From contig NC_014501.1 in NCBI RefSeq assembly GCF_000147335.1, positions 4,952,501 to 5,016,500 of the forward strand: a DNA stretch of 64,000 nucleotides. Reading direction: 5' to 3'. Numbering within the stretch: the stretch's first letter is position 1; every line of letters starts with the position of its first letter. Both the position numbers and the translations under genes were made by a program. Below are positions 38,375 to 45,249 of this stretch, piece by piece. The notes under the pieces were generated by a model. That model did no database searches and was not told where the DNA came from. It was given only the letters and a program-made list of their open reading frames with translations. Origin of the DNA: Gloeothece verrucosa PCC 7822. GTDB lineage: Bacteria; Cyanobacteriota; Cyanobacteriia; Cyanobacteriales; Microcystaceae.

Positions 38375-38775
38375 GTCTACTAAGATTGGTTAAATTAGCA
38401 ATTTTTTCAAAAGCGAGCTTCTTGACTAACTCAATTAATATTAAAGCAACTGGCTCAGGGTTTTGAGGAATTTGTTCAATCAACTACTCCTATTTTGTGT
38501 TCTCTAGCATTGATAGCCGGTTGATATAACTTGGTCACCCCTTCAGCACTCTTAAGCCTAAACTTAACCTTTAGTTGAGCTTAAGATAAATATTTGGAGC
38601 TAGTCTGACCAATAACTTGAGAATAATTGCTAATATTTTCATATAAATAACGTACTCCCCCATACTGGGACATTCTTTCATATATTATCTCTTGTTGAAG
38701 CGAATTGCCTAGAAAGTCGTTACAACCTGTAGCAAAAATCCAAGAACATTGTTTATCTAAAATTCTAATGGATAT
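38368..38775 (-). pseudogene. Remnant of a hybrid histidine kinase C-terminus
   Basis: Read on the minus strand, one open stretch gives ATGCNDFLGNSLQQEIIYER, then MSQYGGVRYLYE. This matches the AxGCDDFxxKPFxxxxIxEKMxxxLGVRYxYE end of receiver domains in cyanobacterial hybrid kinases. It stops at 38581. In another frame, LIEQIPQNPEPVALILIELV and then LAFEKIANLTN continue the usual tail, ending at 38368. At least one frameshift or stop separates the pieces, and I see no kinase domain. This fills the 513-bp gap upstream of the REC-GGDEF gene. Confidence 0.6.
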
Positions 38776-38887
38776 CTAGTTTTTCTACACTATAGTTATT
38801 GATTTATCGATAGCTAAATTGATCTATGTCAGTTCATTTTTCTCTCTTTAGATAGAAGAAAATTTTGTCAACTGTCTAGGGATAGAA

Positions 38888-39304
38888 TTAAACTTGAAGA
38901 CGAGTGGGTAATTTTTTGAGCATTTTCTGAATTTCAACTGGCTGAACTTGTTCAATAGCTTGTGATAAACTAAACCAGCGTCTATCTCTATCTTGATCTT
39001 CCAACCAACAAGGCTGTAGCAAATCCACCCGTAATAAAAAAACCTTCACTCGACAAGTCCCACCAAATTTTTGATAAGTGTAACTCCCCACCACTTCTGA
39101 AAAGACTTCTCCGATAATTCCTGCTTCTTCTAACGCTTCTTGTGCGGCTGAAGCATGGGGAGTCATATGAGGTTCGACAATTCCTTTGGGAATAATCCAG
39201 CGTTTTTTCTTGCGGGTGGTAATTAATAAAATTTCGATTTCTCCGTCTCTAAGGCGATACGGAATAACGGCAGATTGTTCAATATAAGCAGATTCTTTGC
39301 CCAT
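38888..39304 (-). CDS. Nudix hydrolase-like protein, atypical Nudix box
   Basis: 138 aa. The fold is recognisable from IPKGIVEPHMTPHASAAQ then EALEEAGIIGEV, with the catalytic EALEEAG core kept. The canonical first Glu (Met here) and the Arg of the REUxEE motif (Gln here) are replaced. Closest in style to diadenosine-polyphosphate/diphosphoinositol-type Nudix enzymes (RWFSLSQA near the C-terminus). Activity may be altered. Confidence 0.8.
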   Translation of the reverse strand: MGKESAYIEQSAVIPYRLRDGEIEILLITTRKKKRWIIPKGIVEPHMTPHASAAQEALEEAGIIGEVFSEVVGSYTYQKFGGTCRVKVFLLRVDLLQPCWLEDQDRDRRWFSLSQAIEQVQPVEIQKMLKKLPTRLQV

Positions 39305-39342
39305 CAGCTAGACAAATGTGACCATTTAACTTTCAAGGGGAA

Positions 39343-39642
39343 TTAACGATTTTTTTGAAACTCCTCAAGGAGGTCCACTAACGTCATTTGACATTTCGTC
39401 GGTAACAATTCTGCTAAAGGGAGTTCGATTTTTCCGCCGCCCAAGGGAACTTTAATGTTATTGAGGACTTTGACGACAGCATCCGAACTAAGCTCATCTT
39501 CTTCGATCAAAGGAAATACCCGTTCGGCTAACAGGGTATGAAGATGGGCCTCAGCTAAATATAAATGCCATTTAGCTACATCAATGTAGATATTTTCTCC
39601 AATTTCAGCCGCTAAGGCTTCGATTTCTCTTGTATTAGCCAT
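39343..39642 (-). CDS. Small conserved cyanobacterial protein (DUF3181-like)
   Basis: 99 aa, starting MANTREIEALAAEIGENIYI, then DVAKWHLYLAEAHLH; a compact soluble helical protein. I believe it corresponds to the cyanobacterial DUF3181 family. The start overlaps the 3' end of the upstream two-TM gene by eight bases, so the two are cotranslated. Function unknown. Confidence 0.7.
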   Translation of the reverse strand: MANTREIEALAAEIGENIYIDVAKWHLYLAEAHLHTLLAERVFPLIEEDELSSDAVVKVLNNIKVPLGGGKIELPLAELLPTKCQMTLVDLLEEFQKNR

Positions 39643-39886
39643 TGGTTTTTACCGAATAATCAGCGATCACTGCAATATAAATTAAATGCAGCAATAAAAT
39701 TACAGCCCAGATCCCTGTAAACTGCACTAGCCAAGACCAGTTAGGATATTTAATTATATGGAAAAACCACAAACCCGAATTAAAGGCGAGAAATACCATA
39801 ACATGAACCGCAAAGTTCATGCGGTCATCTAAACGACGAAAATCGGGGTCTTTACGGTCAGGTTTGCGAGGCCAACGGGGAGGCAT
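39635..39886 (-). CDS. Two-transmembrane small protein (2TM-domain-like)
   Basis: 83 aa. A basic N-terminus (PPRWPRKPDRKDPDFRRLDD) precedes two helices (about 25-45 and 53-75) separated by a short NWSW turn, the pattern of 2TM-domain proteins. Coupled to the DUF3181-like gene. Function unknown. Confidence 0.72.
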   Translation of the reverse strand: MPPRWPRKPDRKDPDFRRLDDRMNFAVHVMVFLAFNSGLWFFHIIKYPNWSWLVQFTGIWAVILLLHLIYIAVIADYSVKTNG

Positions 39887-40021
39887 AGTGGTAAGTTGTA
39901 GGATTTAGGTATCATATATCAGTCTATCAAATGAGAAAAATTTTTTCACGATTCGGCAGGAAGAGGGCGAAAAACCCCTTATAATTGCAAAAGTAATCGT
40001 TTTAGTCCGCAGCAAAACCCT

Positions 40022-40654
40022 TTGAACAATCGACTCGCCCTTAAAGAAAAACTCCTGTATACTCTTGAGCAAATTAAAAGTCAACGTCTGGGAAAAACCG
40101 ATGCTCCTCTGACCAATGTCAAACTCGAGGAAAAATTAGCCCGAGAAATTGAAGGCTTGACGACGGCTCTAGAAGCGCTTAATCCTAATTTATATCCGAT
40201 CTTATATGCTCTGCCCCTGCTCAATGGCGCTTGGCAATTAGAATATTCCACCGCCCGAGAAATCCGTTCTTTAGCGAAACTCCCCTATGGGTTACAGGTG
40301 GGAAAAGTCTATCAAGTGATCGATCTAGCTACGAATTCTTTTTTTAACCAAGCTTTTGTCACTCACCGTCTCGGGTTACTCTCAGGATATGTACGAGTTA
40401 CGGCGACTTTTGAAGTGGCTAAATCCGATTCATCTGTTCTACCGGACCGACGAATTAATGTCTTTTTTCAAAAGCGGTTTTTAGCTATTGAACAAGTTGC
40501 CGGATTTGACACCCCTCAACTGAACCCTTTTAAAGTGGTTGATGCTCGCAACCCCACTGGCCGAATTCCTTTTTTAGAGATTACTTATTTAGATGAATCT
40601 TTACGAATTGGACGGGGTGGCGAGGGCAGTTTGTTTATTTTGACCAAAGCTTAA
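40022..40654 (+). CDS. PAP/fibrillin family plastid-lipid-associated-like protein
   Basis: 210 aa, TTG start at 40022 (no in-frame ATG in the conserved region). [22 protein letters not shown] and the lipocalin-like beta repeats are typical of PAP/fibrillins, which associate with thylakoid lipids and carotenoids under light stress. The C-terminal [20 protein letters not shown] is the usual family ending. Confidence 0.85.
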   Translation: MNNRLALKEKLLYTLEQIKSQRLGKTDAPLTNVKLEEKLAREIEGLTTALEALNPNLYPILYALPLLNGAWQLEYSTAREIRSLAKLPYGLQVGKVYQVIDLATNSFFNQAFVTHRLGLLSGYVRVTATFEVAKSDSSVLPDRRINVFFQKRFLAIEQVAGFDTPQLNPFKVVDARNPTGRIPFLEITYLDESLRIGRGGEGSLFILTKA

Positions 40655-41145
40655 TCAGCACGATAGTTTCCCGATTTTCCCCCCGTTTTACTTAACAGAC
40701 GGATAGCCTCTATTTGGATGGATTTATCTAAGGCTTTAGCCATATCATACAGGGTTAAAGCGGCGACGGAAACAGCCGTTAACGCTTCCATCTCCACCCC
40801 GGTTTCAGCTTTTGTGGTTACAGTGGCCTGAATTTGATAGCCGGGTAATTCAGCATCAGGGGTAATTTGCACTTCGATTTTATGTAACGGGAGAGGGTGA
40901 CACAAGGGAATTAATTGAGCGGTTTGTTTAGCCGCCATGATGCCCGCTATTTTGGCTGTCCCTAATACATCTCCTTTGGGTGCGTTCCCCCCAACGATGG
41001 CTTCAAAGGTTGCCACTTTCATTCGCACTTGCCCAGAGGCGATCGCTTCCCTGAGCGTTGGCGTTTTTCCTGAAACGTCCACCATCTGCGCTTCTCCGGC
41101 GGCATTGAGATGTGACAGTTTTTTATTTTCGATCGACTCTTGCAT
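40651..41145 (-). CDS. moaC: Cyclic pyranopterin monophosphate synthase
   Basis: 164 aa, normal length. Family motifs: [31 protein letters not shown] and the [21 protein letters not shown] block. Second step of molybdenum cofactor biosynthesis after MoaA. Complete. Confidence 0.95.
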   Translation of the reverse strand: MQESIENKKLSHLNAAGEAQMVDVSGKTPTLREAIASGQVRMKVATFEAIVGGNAPKGDVLGTAKIAGIMAAKQTAQLIPLCHPLPLHKIEVQITPDAELPGYQIQATVTTKAETGVEMEALTAVSVAALTLYDMAKALDKSIQIEAIRLLSKTGGKSGNYRAD

Positions 41146-41192
41146 AAATTAATAAATCTATGTTACGATGATTAATCGTTGGACAAATACAA

Positions 41193-41266
41193 GGGCTTGT
41201 AGCTTAGCGGATTAGAGCGTGTGGCTACGGACCACAAGGTCGGGGGTTCGATCCCCTCCAAGCCCG
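41193..41266 (+). tRNA. tRNA-Arg (anticodon ACG)
   Basis: 74 nt. Acceptor GGGCTTG pairs with CAAGCCC, discriminator G. The anticodon stem TGTGG/CCACA encloses loop CTACGGA (ACG), and the T-arm GGGGG-TTCGATC-CCCTC has one G-U. CCA is not encoded. Its 3' end is the integration site of the element to the right. Confidence 0.95.
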
Positions 41267-41283
41267 CTTAAGAAATCCTGTAA
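41255..41283. mobile_element. attL: tRNA-Arg 3' end
   Basis: CCTCCAAGCCCGCTTAAGAA followed by ATCCTGTAA recurs at 60318 with one substitution and one single-base gap. It covers the T-arm/acceptor 3' strand of the tRNA, the usual crossover region for tRNA-targeting tyrosine integrases. Confidence 0.85.
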
Positions 41284-41312
41284 GCTTTACTAAATAAGAG
41301 TTTACAGGATTT
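41273..41312 (+). terminator. Terminator after tRNA-Arg
   Basis: AAATCCTGTAA at 41273-41283 is exactly complementary to TTACAGGATTT at 41302-41312, followed by CTCTTTTATTT. The equivalent hairpin recurs beside attR. Confidence 0.8.
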
Positions 41313-41324
41313 CTCTTTTATTTA

Positions 41325-41342
41325 TTCTAGTAAATTTCTAGT
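41325..41342. promoter_or_regulatory. Candidate integrase arm-type repeats near attL
   Basis: TTCTAGTAAATTTCTAGT matches the sequence at 60235-60252 just before the integrase gene. A further TTCTAGTAATTT occurs at about 41402. Tandem TCTAGTAAATT units at both ends suit arm-type binding sites of a tyrosine integrase. Confidence 0.6.
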
Positions 41343-41403
41343 GATTTAATCCTCATTAGGTTGAATCATTAGAAATTTATATCTTTAATCCTCTATTAAA
41401 ATT

Positions 41404-42549
41404 CTAGTAATTTACAAATCGGGCTTGAACTTTGGCGATCGCTTCCCCGATAGAAATAATTCCGTCTCGGTTAACGTCTAATCCTGAATTTTGGTTGTAA
41501 GCTATGCCGGGTCTAGTGAACAGGCCGTAGTTAAGGGTTTTCCCTATGGCTGCCGGCCAAAGCACAGCCATATAGAGATCGCTTAAAGATTTCCTGCTGG
41601 TGTCAGCCCCCAATTGAGCCAGAAAATATTTTTCTACCCAATCGAGTTGACCGATGGCGGTCATTTTTGCTAGAGCCTCGGTTGAGGTTCCGAGCGAGGC
41701 TGCTGTTTGGGGCATGAATTGGATAAGTCCAACAGCACCGGAGCCGGCTTGATTCTTGACGGCGCTCGAAAATGAGCCGCCACTCTCAAAGCTCATGATC
41801 GCCATTAAATCCGATGGGTCACAGTTGATGTTATTGGCTATTAGCCTCACTCGGTTTTTAAATTGCTTTGAGCAATTCTCATCCCCAATCACCCGTTTAA
41901 GTGGCGCATAAGGTTTGATTAAGTGTGCCCAAGTCGAAAGATTACCGTTATCAGCTTGGGTGTAAATCAATTGCTCTGAGTATTTAACAAATTTACCCGC
42001 CGTTGGGCTGTTGTCGTAACCAGGGTTTTTAAATCGTCCATAGGGGTCGTGGCAAATAAATAAACAAGTTGGTTCTTCGAAAAACAATAAAACAATGACA
42101 TGACCCGAAGCCGTGAAACTATTCTGACTACTAAAAATAACTGGAAAGCCTTTTTTTAAATGCTCAAAAACATCAGCCCATTTATGCTCGGTTGACCAAT
42201 TGTCCTCAATCTCATACTCATGTAAGAGTTTTTTAATATCTAGATGGGAAAATCTATCAAGCCCCCTTTTTTGACATTCCAGATATAAGCTATCTGGGGA
42301 AACAGTTTTACCAAAATGTCCTAAAGATATTGCCACAGAAGTCAATGCACAACTTCCGTAGGAATCAATTTCATTGTCTAGCTGATAGAAATAAGGATAG
42401 TTTTTGTAGTTAAATTCTGTTGTCTGGTTAACTACGACTGGCTTTTTACTTTCAGGCTTAATTTTGGGTTTAAGGCTATTAAAAGCCAAGCTTAGGGAGC
42501 TTCCCAGGATAAAAAAACCGGCATCCCGTCGTCGAATTTTTTTAAGCAT
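41404..42549 (-). CDS. C39-like peptidase plus lytic transglycosylase (cassette endolysin)
   Basis: 381 aa. A basic start with a hydrophobic segment (RRRDAGFFILGSSLSLAF) suggests export. A C39-like papain-fold domain (about 50-190) has Cys in YGSCALTSVAIS, His in ASGHVIVLL and Asp in CHDPYG. An SLT/GEWL domain (about 235-330) has the catalytic Glu in MAIMSFESGGSF and GLIQFMPQTAASLG. The end has an EF-hand/dockerin-like DVNRDGIISIGEAIAK. It would cut both peptide and glycan bonds of the wall. It takes the terminal slot that the GH19-like enzyme fills in the other cassette. Confidence 0.85.
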   Translation of the reverse strand: MLKKIRRRDAGFFILGSSLSLAFNSLKPKIKPESKKPVVVNQTTEFNYKNYPYFYQLDNEIDSYGSCALTSVAISLGHFGKTVSPDSLYLECQKRGLDRFSHLDIKKLLHEYEIEDNWSTEHKWADVFEHLKKGFPVIFSSQNSFTASGHVIVLLFFEEPTCLFICHDPYGRFKNPGYDNSPTAGKFVKYSEQLIYTQADNGNLSTWAHLIKPYAPLKRVIGDENCSKQFKNRVRLIANNINCDPSDLMAIMSFESGGSFSSAVKNQAGSGAVGLIQFMPQTAASLGTSTEALAKMTAIGQLDWVEKYFLAQLGADTSRKSLSDLYMAVLWPAAIGKTLNYGLFTRPGIAYNQNSGLDVNRDGIISIGEAIAKVQARFVNY

Positions 42550-42617
42550 CTTTCCTCGTTAAAAATTAAGCCCGTTATTAGCGGGCTTATGATAGTTGTC
42601 AATTATTGATTAGCAAG

Positions 42618-42788
42618 TTATTGTTGTTGTTCTAAGTCTTTCTTAAAAACAACACCAGAAACCCCGTTAACGGTTACAACAAACATATTTCCGTCCGCAT
42701 CTTGAGTGCGGGGAATTAATTCTACTCCGTTAACTTTGATTTTTTGACATTCGCCATTACCAGCGCATTTTTTGCAGTTACAAGGCAT
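42618..42788 (-). CDS. 56-aa cysteine-rich small protein
   Basis: Starts MPCNCKKCAGNGECQKIKVN, with four closely spaced cysteines (3, 5, 8, 14) suggesting a zinc-binding knuckle, and ends in EQQQ. A strong ribosome-binding site TAGGAGG lies just upstream. It sits between cassette protein C and the endolysin. No homologue is seen in the left cassette, and I do not recognise the family. Confidence 0.7.
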   Translation of the reverse strand: MPCNCKKCAGNGECQKIKVNGVELIPRTQDADGNMFVVTVNGVSGVVFKKDLEQQQ

Positions 42789-42796
42789 TTTTCCTC

Positions 42797-43123
42797 CTAG
42801 TTTAAAAATCTAACTTTTACTTCATATTGGTAATTTTTGATGTAATCCATGCTTTGGAAAACTAGGATACATTCATCAACTTGAACCAATTCAATCAATC
42901 TTGATTCTTGGTGAAGTTGACGTTTTGTTAAAACGTCAAAATCAATGCCCCAGGTGATTTGACGAAACCAGCCCATCCTAATCCAATGAGGAAAAGCGGG
43001 TAATTTAATCCTGATTTTCGCATAATCACAAGGTTCTAGAATAGGAATAGTAAACTCCCATCCCTTGACATTATTAGGCGAACTACCTTGAGCTATAGTT
43101 TGCCAATTCCCCTCATTGATCAT
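42797..43123 (-). CDS. Cassette protein C (107 aa, right copy)
   Basis: Same length as the 6841-7164 product and clearly homologous: GNWQ near the start, GWEF, PHWIRMGWFRQIT, LTKRQLHQESRLIEL and a YQYEVKVRFL end. The start overlaps the stop of the preceding gene (ATGA), as its counterpart does on the left. Function unknown; a core member of the module. Confidence 0.75.
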   Translation of the reverse strand: MINEGNWQTIAQGSSPNNVKGWEFTIPILEPCDYAKIRIKLPAFPHWIRMGWFRQITWGIDFDVLTKRQLHQESRLIELVQVDECILVFQSMDYIKNYQYEVKVRFLN

Positions 43124-43497
43124 CAGGATTTATATCCTCGTTTTAAGGGTTTGTGAATACCTAATATGGTTGCTGATTGTCCATCAGCAGTAGTATAGTT
43201 ACCGCTTTTGACAGCCTCAACAGATGGTAATTTCCAAACGGGAATTAAAAATTTTAAAGAGCGTCGTTTTGCTGTCGCTCCAGTGCCAATACGAATAGAA
43301 AGATTAACTCGATTAGCAACCGGACTTTTTAGCAAATTAGCAACAGGAATTATTGGGTATTTGGCTTTCTCTTCCTCTGTGGCCAGAGTAACTCCCGTGA
43401 TTCCAGGGGATAAAGATCCGTTGTAATGGTTTTCGGGAGCTTGGAAATAATAATCCCTGTTATCTTGGGTCAATTTCCAAATAACAAATTTAGCCAT
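43123..43497 (-). CDS. Small basic cassette protein B2 (124 aa)
   Basis: Tandem paralogue of the next gene; both share KYPIIPVANLLKSPVANRVN then LSIRIGxGATAKRRSLKF with identical residues over about 35 positions. Early strand FVIWKLTQDNRDYYFQAPENHY and a basic end (PLKRGYKS). Homologous also to 6470-6844. Probably a multimeric structural protein; that role is inferred. Confidence 0.72.
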   Translation of the reverse strand: MAKFVIWKLTQDNRDYYFQAPENHYNGSLSPGITGVTLATEEEKAKYPIIPVANLLKSPVANRVNLSIRIGTGATAKRRSLKFLIPVWKLPSVEAVKSGNYTTADGQSATILGIHKPLKRGYKS

Positions 43498-43502
43498 TGT
43501 TA

Positions 43503-43880
43503 CTAGGAGACGTAACGCCGTCTTAGCGGTTCGTTAGCGCCTAAAATAGTGGCAGATTCATTGCTGGCGGTTGTATAAGCACCCGATTTAATTGCTTCAG
43601 TGTCATCAACTTTACTGGCTGCGACAACAAATTTTAAGCTTCGGCGTTTTGCGGTTGCTCCTGCTCCGATTCGAATAGAAAGATTTACACGATTGGCAAC
43701 GGGACTTTTTAGCAAATTAGCAACAGGAATTATTGGATATTTTACTTTTTCTTCGTCTGATGCCAAAGCAACTCCTGTTTTAGCGGCGGTTAATTCTCCG
43801 TTGTAATGATTCTCAGGGGCCAGAAAAAAGTATTCTTTAGAATCTTCGGTCAGTTTCCAGACAACAAAAGGTTTAGTCAT
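43503..43880 (-). CDS. Small basic cassette protein B1 (125 aa)
   Basis: Paralogue of B2 separated by only five bases. Same architecture: FVVWKLTEDSKEYFFLAPEN, TGVALASDEEK, the conserved NLLKSPVANRVNLSIRIG core and a basic PLRRRYVS end. A 35-base stretch is almost identical at DNA level between B1 and B2, which suggests recent duplication or gene conversion. Confidence 0.72.
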   Translation of the reverse strand: MTKPFVVWKLTEDSKEYFFLAPENHYNGELTAAKTGVALASDEEKVKYPIIPVANLLKSPVANRVNLSIRIGAGATAKRRSLKFVVAASKVDDTEAIKSGAYTTASNESATILGANEPLRRRYVS

Positions 43881-43926
43881 TTTTCCTCAATATATGTACA
43901 AATTGATTTGATGTGATTTGAATTGA

Positions 43927-44295
43927 TTAGCCTAAAACCACGCGGCGGGGAATTCGGGCACTGATAACCTTACGCGAATTATGGCTCTTGCCTTTTGCTG
44001 CTACTAAGCCAGTAGGAACTTTGGCGACGGGCACGGTTAATTTAGAAACTTTAGATCTGCCGGTTGTCCCCTTGTGGCTAATGGCTATCGTCATCAATAA
44101 TCCACGCGCTTTCCCTTCGGCGACTGTAATAGTATCGTCACTATCTCCCGGTGTGTAATTTTCGGTTAATTTACTAATCCCAAAAGCAGAACCAACGGTA
44201 TAACCCGCACGGTCATAAACGTCTCTGAGATCAATTAAGTATTTTTGACTTCCTACAGTAAATGTATGCCCTACTATCGGGTCAGTATTAGCCAT
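43927..44295 (-). CDS. Small basic cassette protein A (122 aa, right copy)
   Basis: Counterpart of the 6046-6417 product: FTVGSQKYLIDLRDVYDRAG, TVGSAFGISKLTENY, an acidic TITVAEGKARG segment and a basic tail (SARIPRRVVLG). It is preceded by a leader with a 20-bp perfect palindrome, as on the left. Likely structural by context only. Confidence 0.72.
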   Translation of the reverse strand: MANTDPIVGHTFTVGSQKYLIDLRDVYDRAGYTVGSAFGISKLTENYTPGDSDDTITVAEGKARGLLMTIAISHKGTTGRSKVSKLTVPVAKVPTGLVAAKGKSHNSRKVISARIPRRVVLG

Positions 44296-44414
44296 AGTCT
44301 TAGGTTTGTTTCGTGAATTTGTTCAATAATTCCAGTTTACTGATGAGGTCACACCCCGCAACGCCACCCAAACCCTTAAGGGTTTGGCCTTACCGACGAC
44401 AAGCGGCTATAAAA
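44296..44414 (-). promoter_or_regulatory. Structured leader with 20-bp perfect palindrome (44368-44387)
   Basis: CCAAACCCTTAAGGGTTTGG is a perfect palindrome ending 72 bases before the protein A start. The left cassette has an unrelated palindrome 70 bases before its protein A. GC-rich flanks (CCGC/GCGG) can extend the fold. No T-tract follows, so a simple terminator is unlikely. Confidence 0.6.
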
Positions 44415-45248
44415 TTAGTCCCGAACCAGGACATTATTAAAACGATGTGTTCGATCGTGAATGATAAGCCGGTTGGTTAAACCATTAACCAAAGCCGAAG
44501 TATATTCATAGCGAACGTATCCTACAGGTCTTTTTCTGGCTTCCTTAACCCTTTCCCCGAAAATTATCTCTGTGTCGGGAACGGTTGGATAATTCTGCAT
44601 CGGTTCTTCATCTTCATGTGTTTTGAAATGTTTCCACGACGGAGTATCATTGTTACAGTGCAAAACATCTCCTATTAAATCCTTTGCATCTGATTTAGCA
44701 AACGAGTACAACTGAAAATCATAGCCATTTTCTTCATCCTTATAAGTATATAAATCTTTTCCTTTATGAAATTTATAGCCGTGATTAGCTCCAAATTTAT
44801 TATCAATCTTTTCCCCTATAGTTATTAATTTTCCTTTAGTAATAGTTTTTGAAGTTTCATTGACAAGCCTAAAGCTAACCCGCATCCTTAACGGTCTGAA
44901 GCCTTTTTCTACATCTTTAGCATCCTCTTTAAAGTGTAGGGTTATTTGAGGTTTGAATTTGATATTAGCTTGAACCTCTTCAACCGGGTAGCCGTAAATA
45001 GGTTCAATATAGTCGGAAATGAAGCCCAAATCAAGCCAAAAAAGCAATTGTTTGCTTAAGCAAATTAAAGCATTGTCTGAGTCTTTTATGGTACACGCTA
45101 CACGCAGACCCCCTCTAGCAGTAGTTATATCGGGAACCCAATCTTCTCCACCTAAATCTGAGTAGGCGCGTCTTACTCTACGGTTATGAATTTGCATTAG
45201 AGTAGATTGATGGTGTTCCCAGTCGTCAAAGTTAGGAGGTAAATTCAT
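44415..45248 (-). CDS. Cassette protein, ~270-aa family (right copy)
   Basis: 277 aa, homologous to the 5102-5905 product over the middle: ITLHFKEDAKDVEKGFRPL, FRLVNETSKTIT, GKDLYTYKDEENGYDFQLYS. The N-terminal part is unlike. The start is one base from the 908-aa stop. No signal peptide or membrane helix is seen. Unknown function. Confidence 0.72.
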   Translation of the reverse strand: MNLPPNFDDWEHHQSTLMQIHNRRVRRAYSDLGGEDWVPDITTARGGLRVACTIKDSDNALICLSKQLLFWLDLGFISDYIEPIYGYPVEEVQANIKFKPQITLHFKEDAKDVEKGFRPLRMRVSFRLVNETSKTITKGKLITIGEKIDNKFGANHGYKFHKGKDLYTYKDEENGYDFQLYSFAKSDAKDLIGDVLHCNNDTPSWKHFKTHEDEEPMQNYPTVPDTEIIFGERVKEARKRPVGYVRYEYTSALVNGLTNRLIIHDRTHRFNNVLVRD

Positions 45249-45249
45249 A

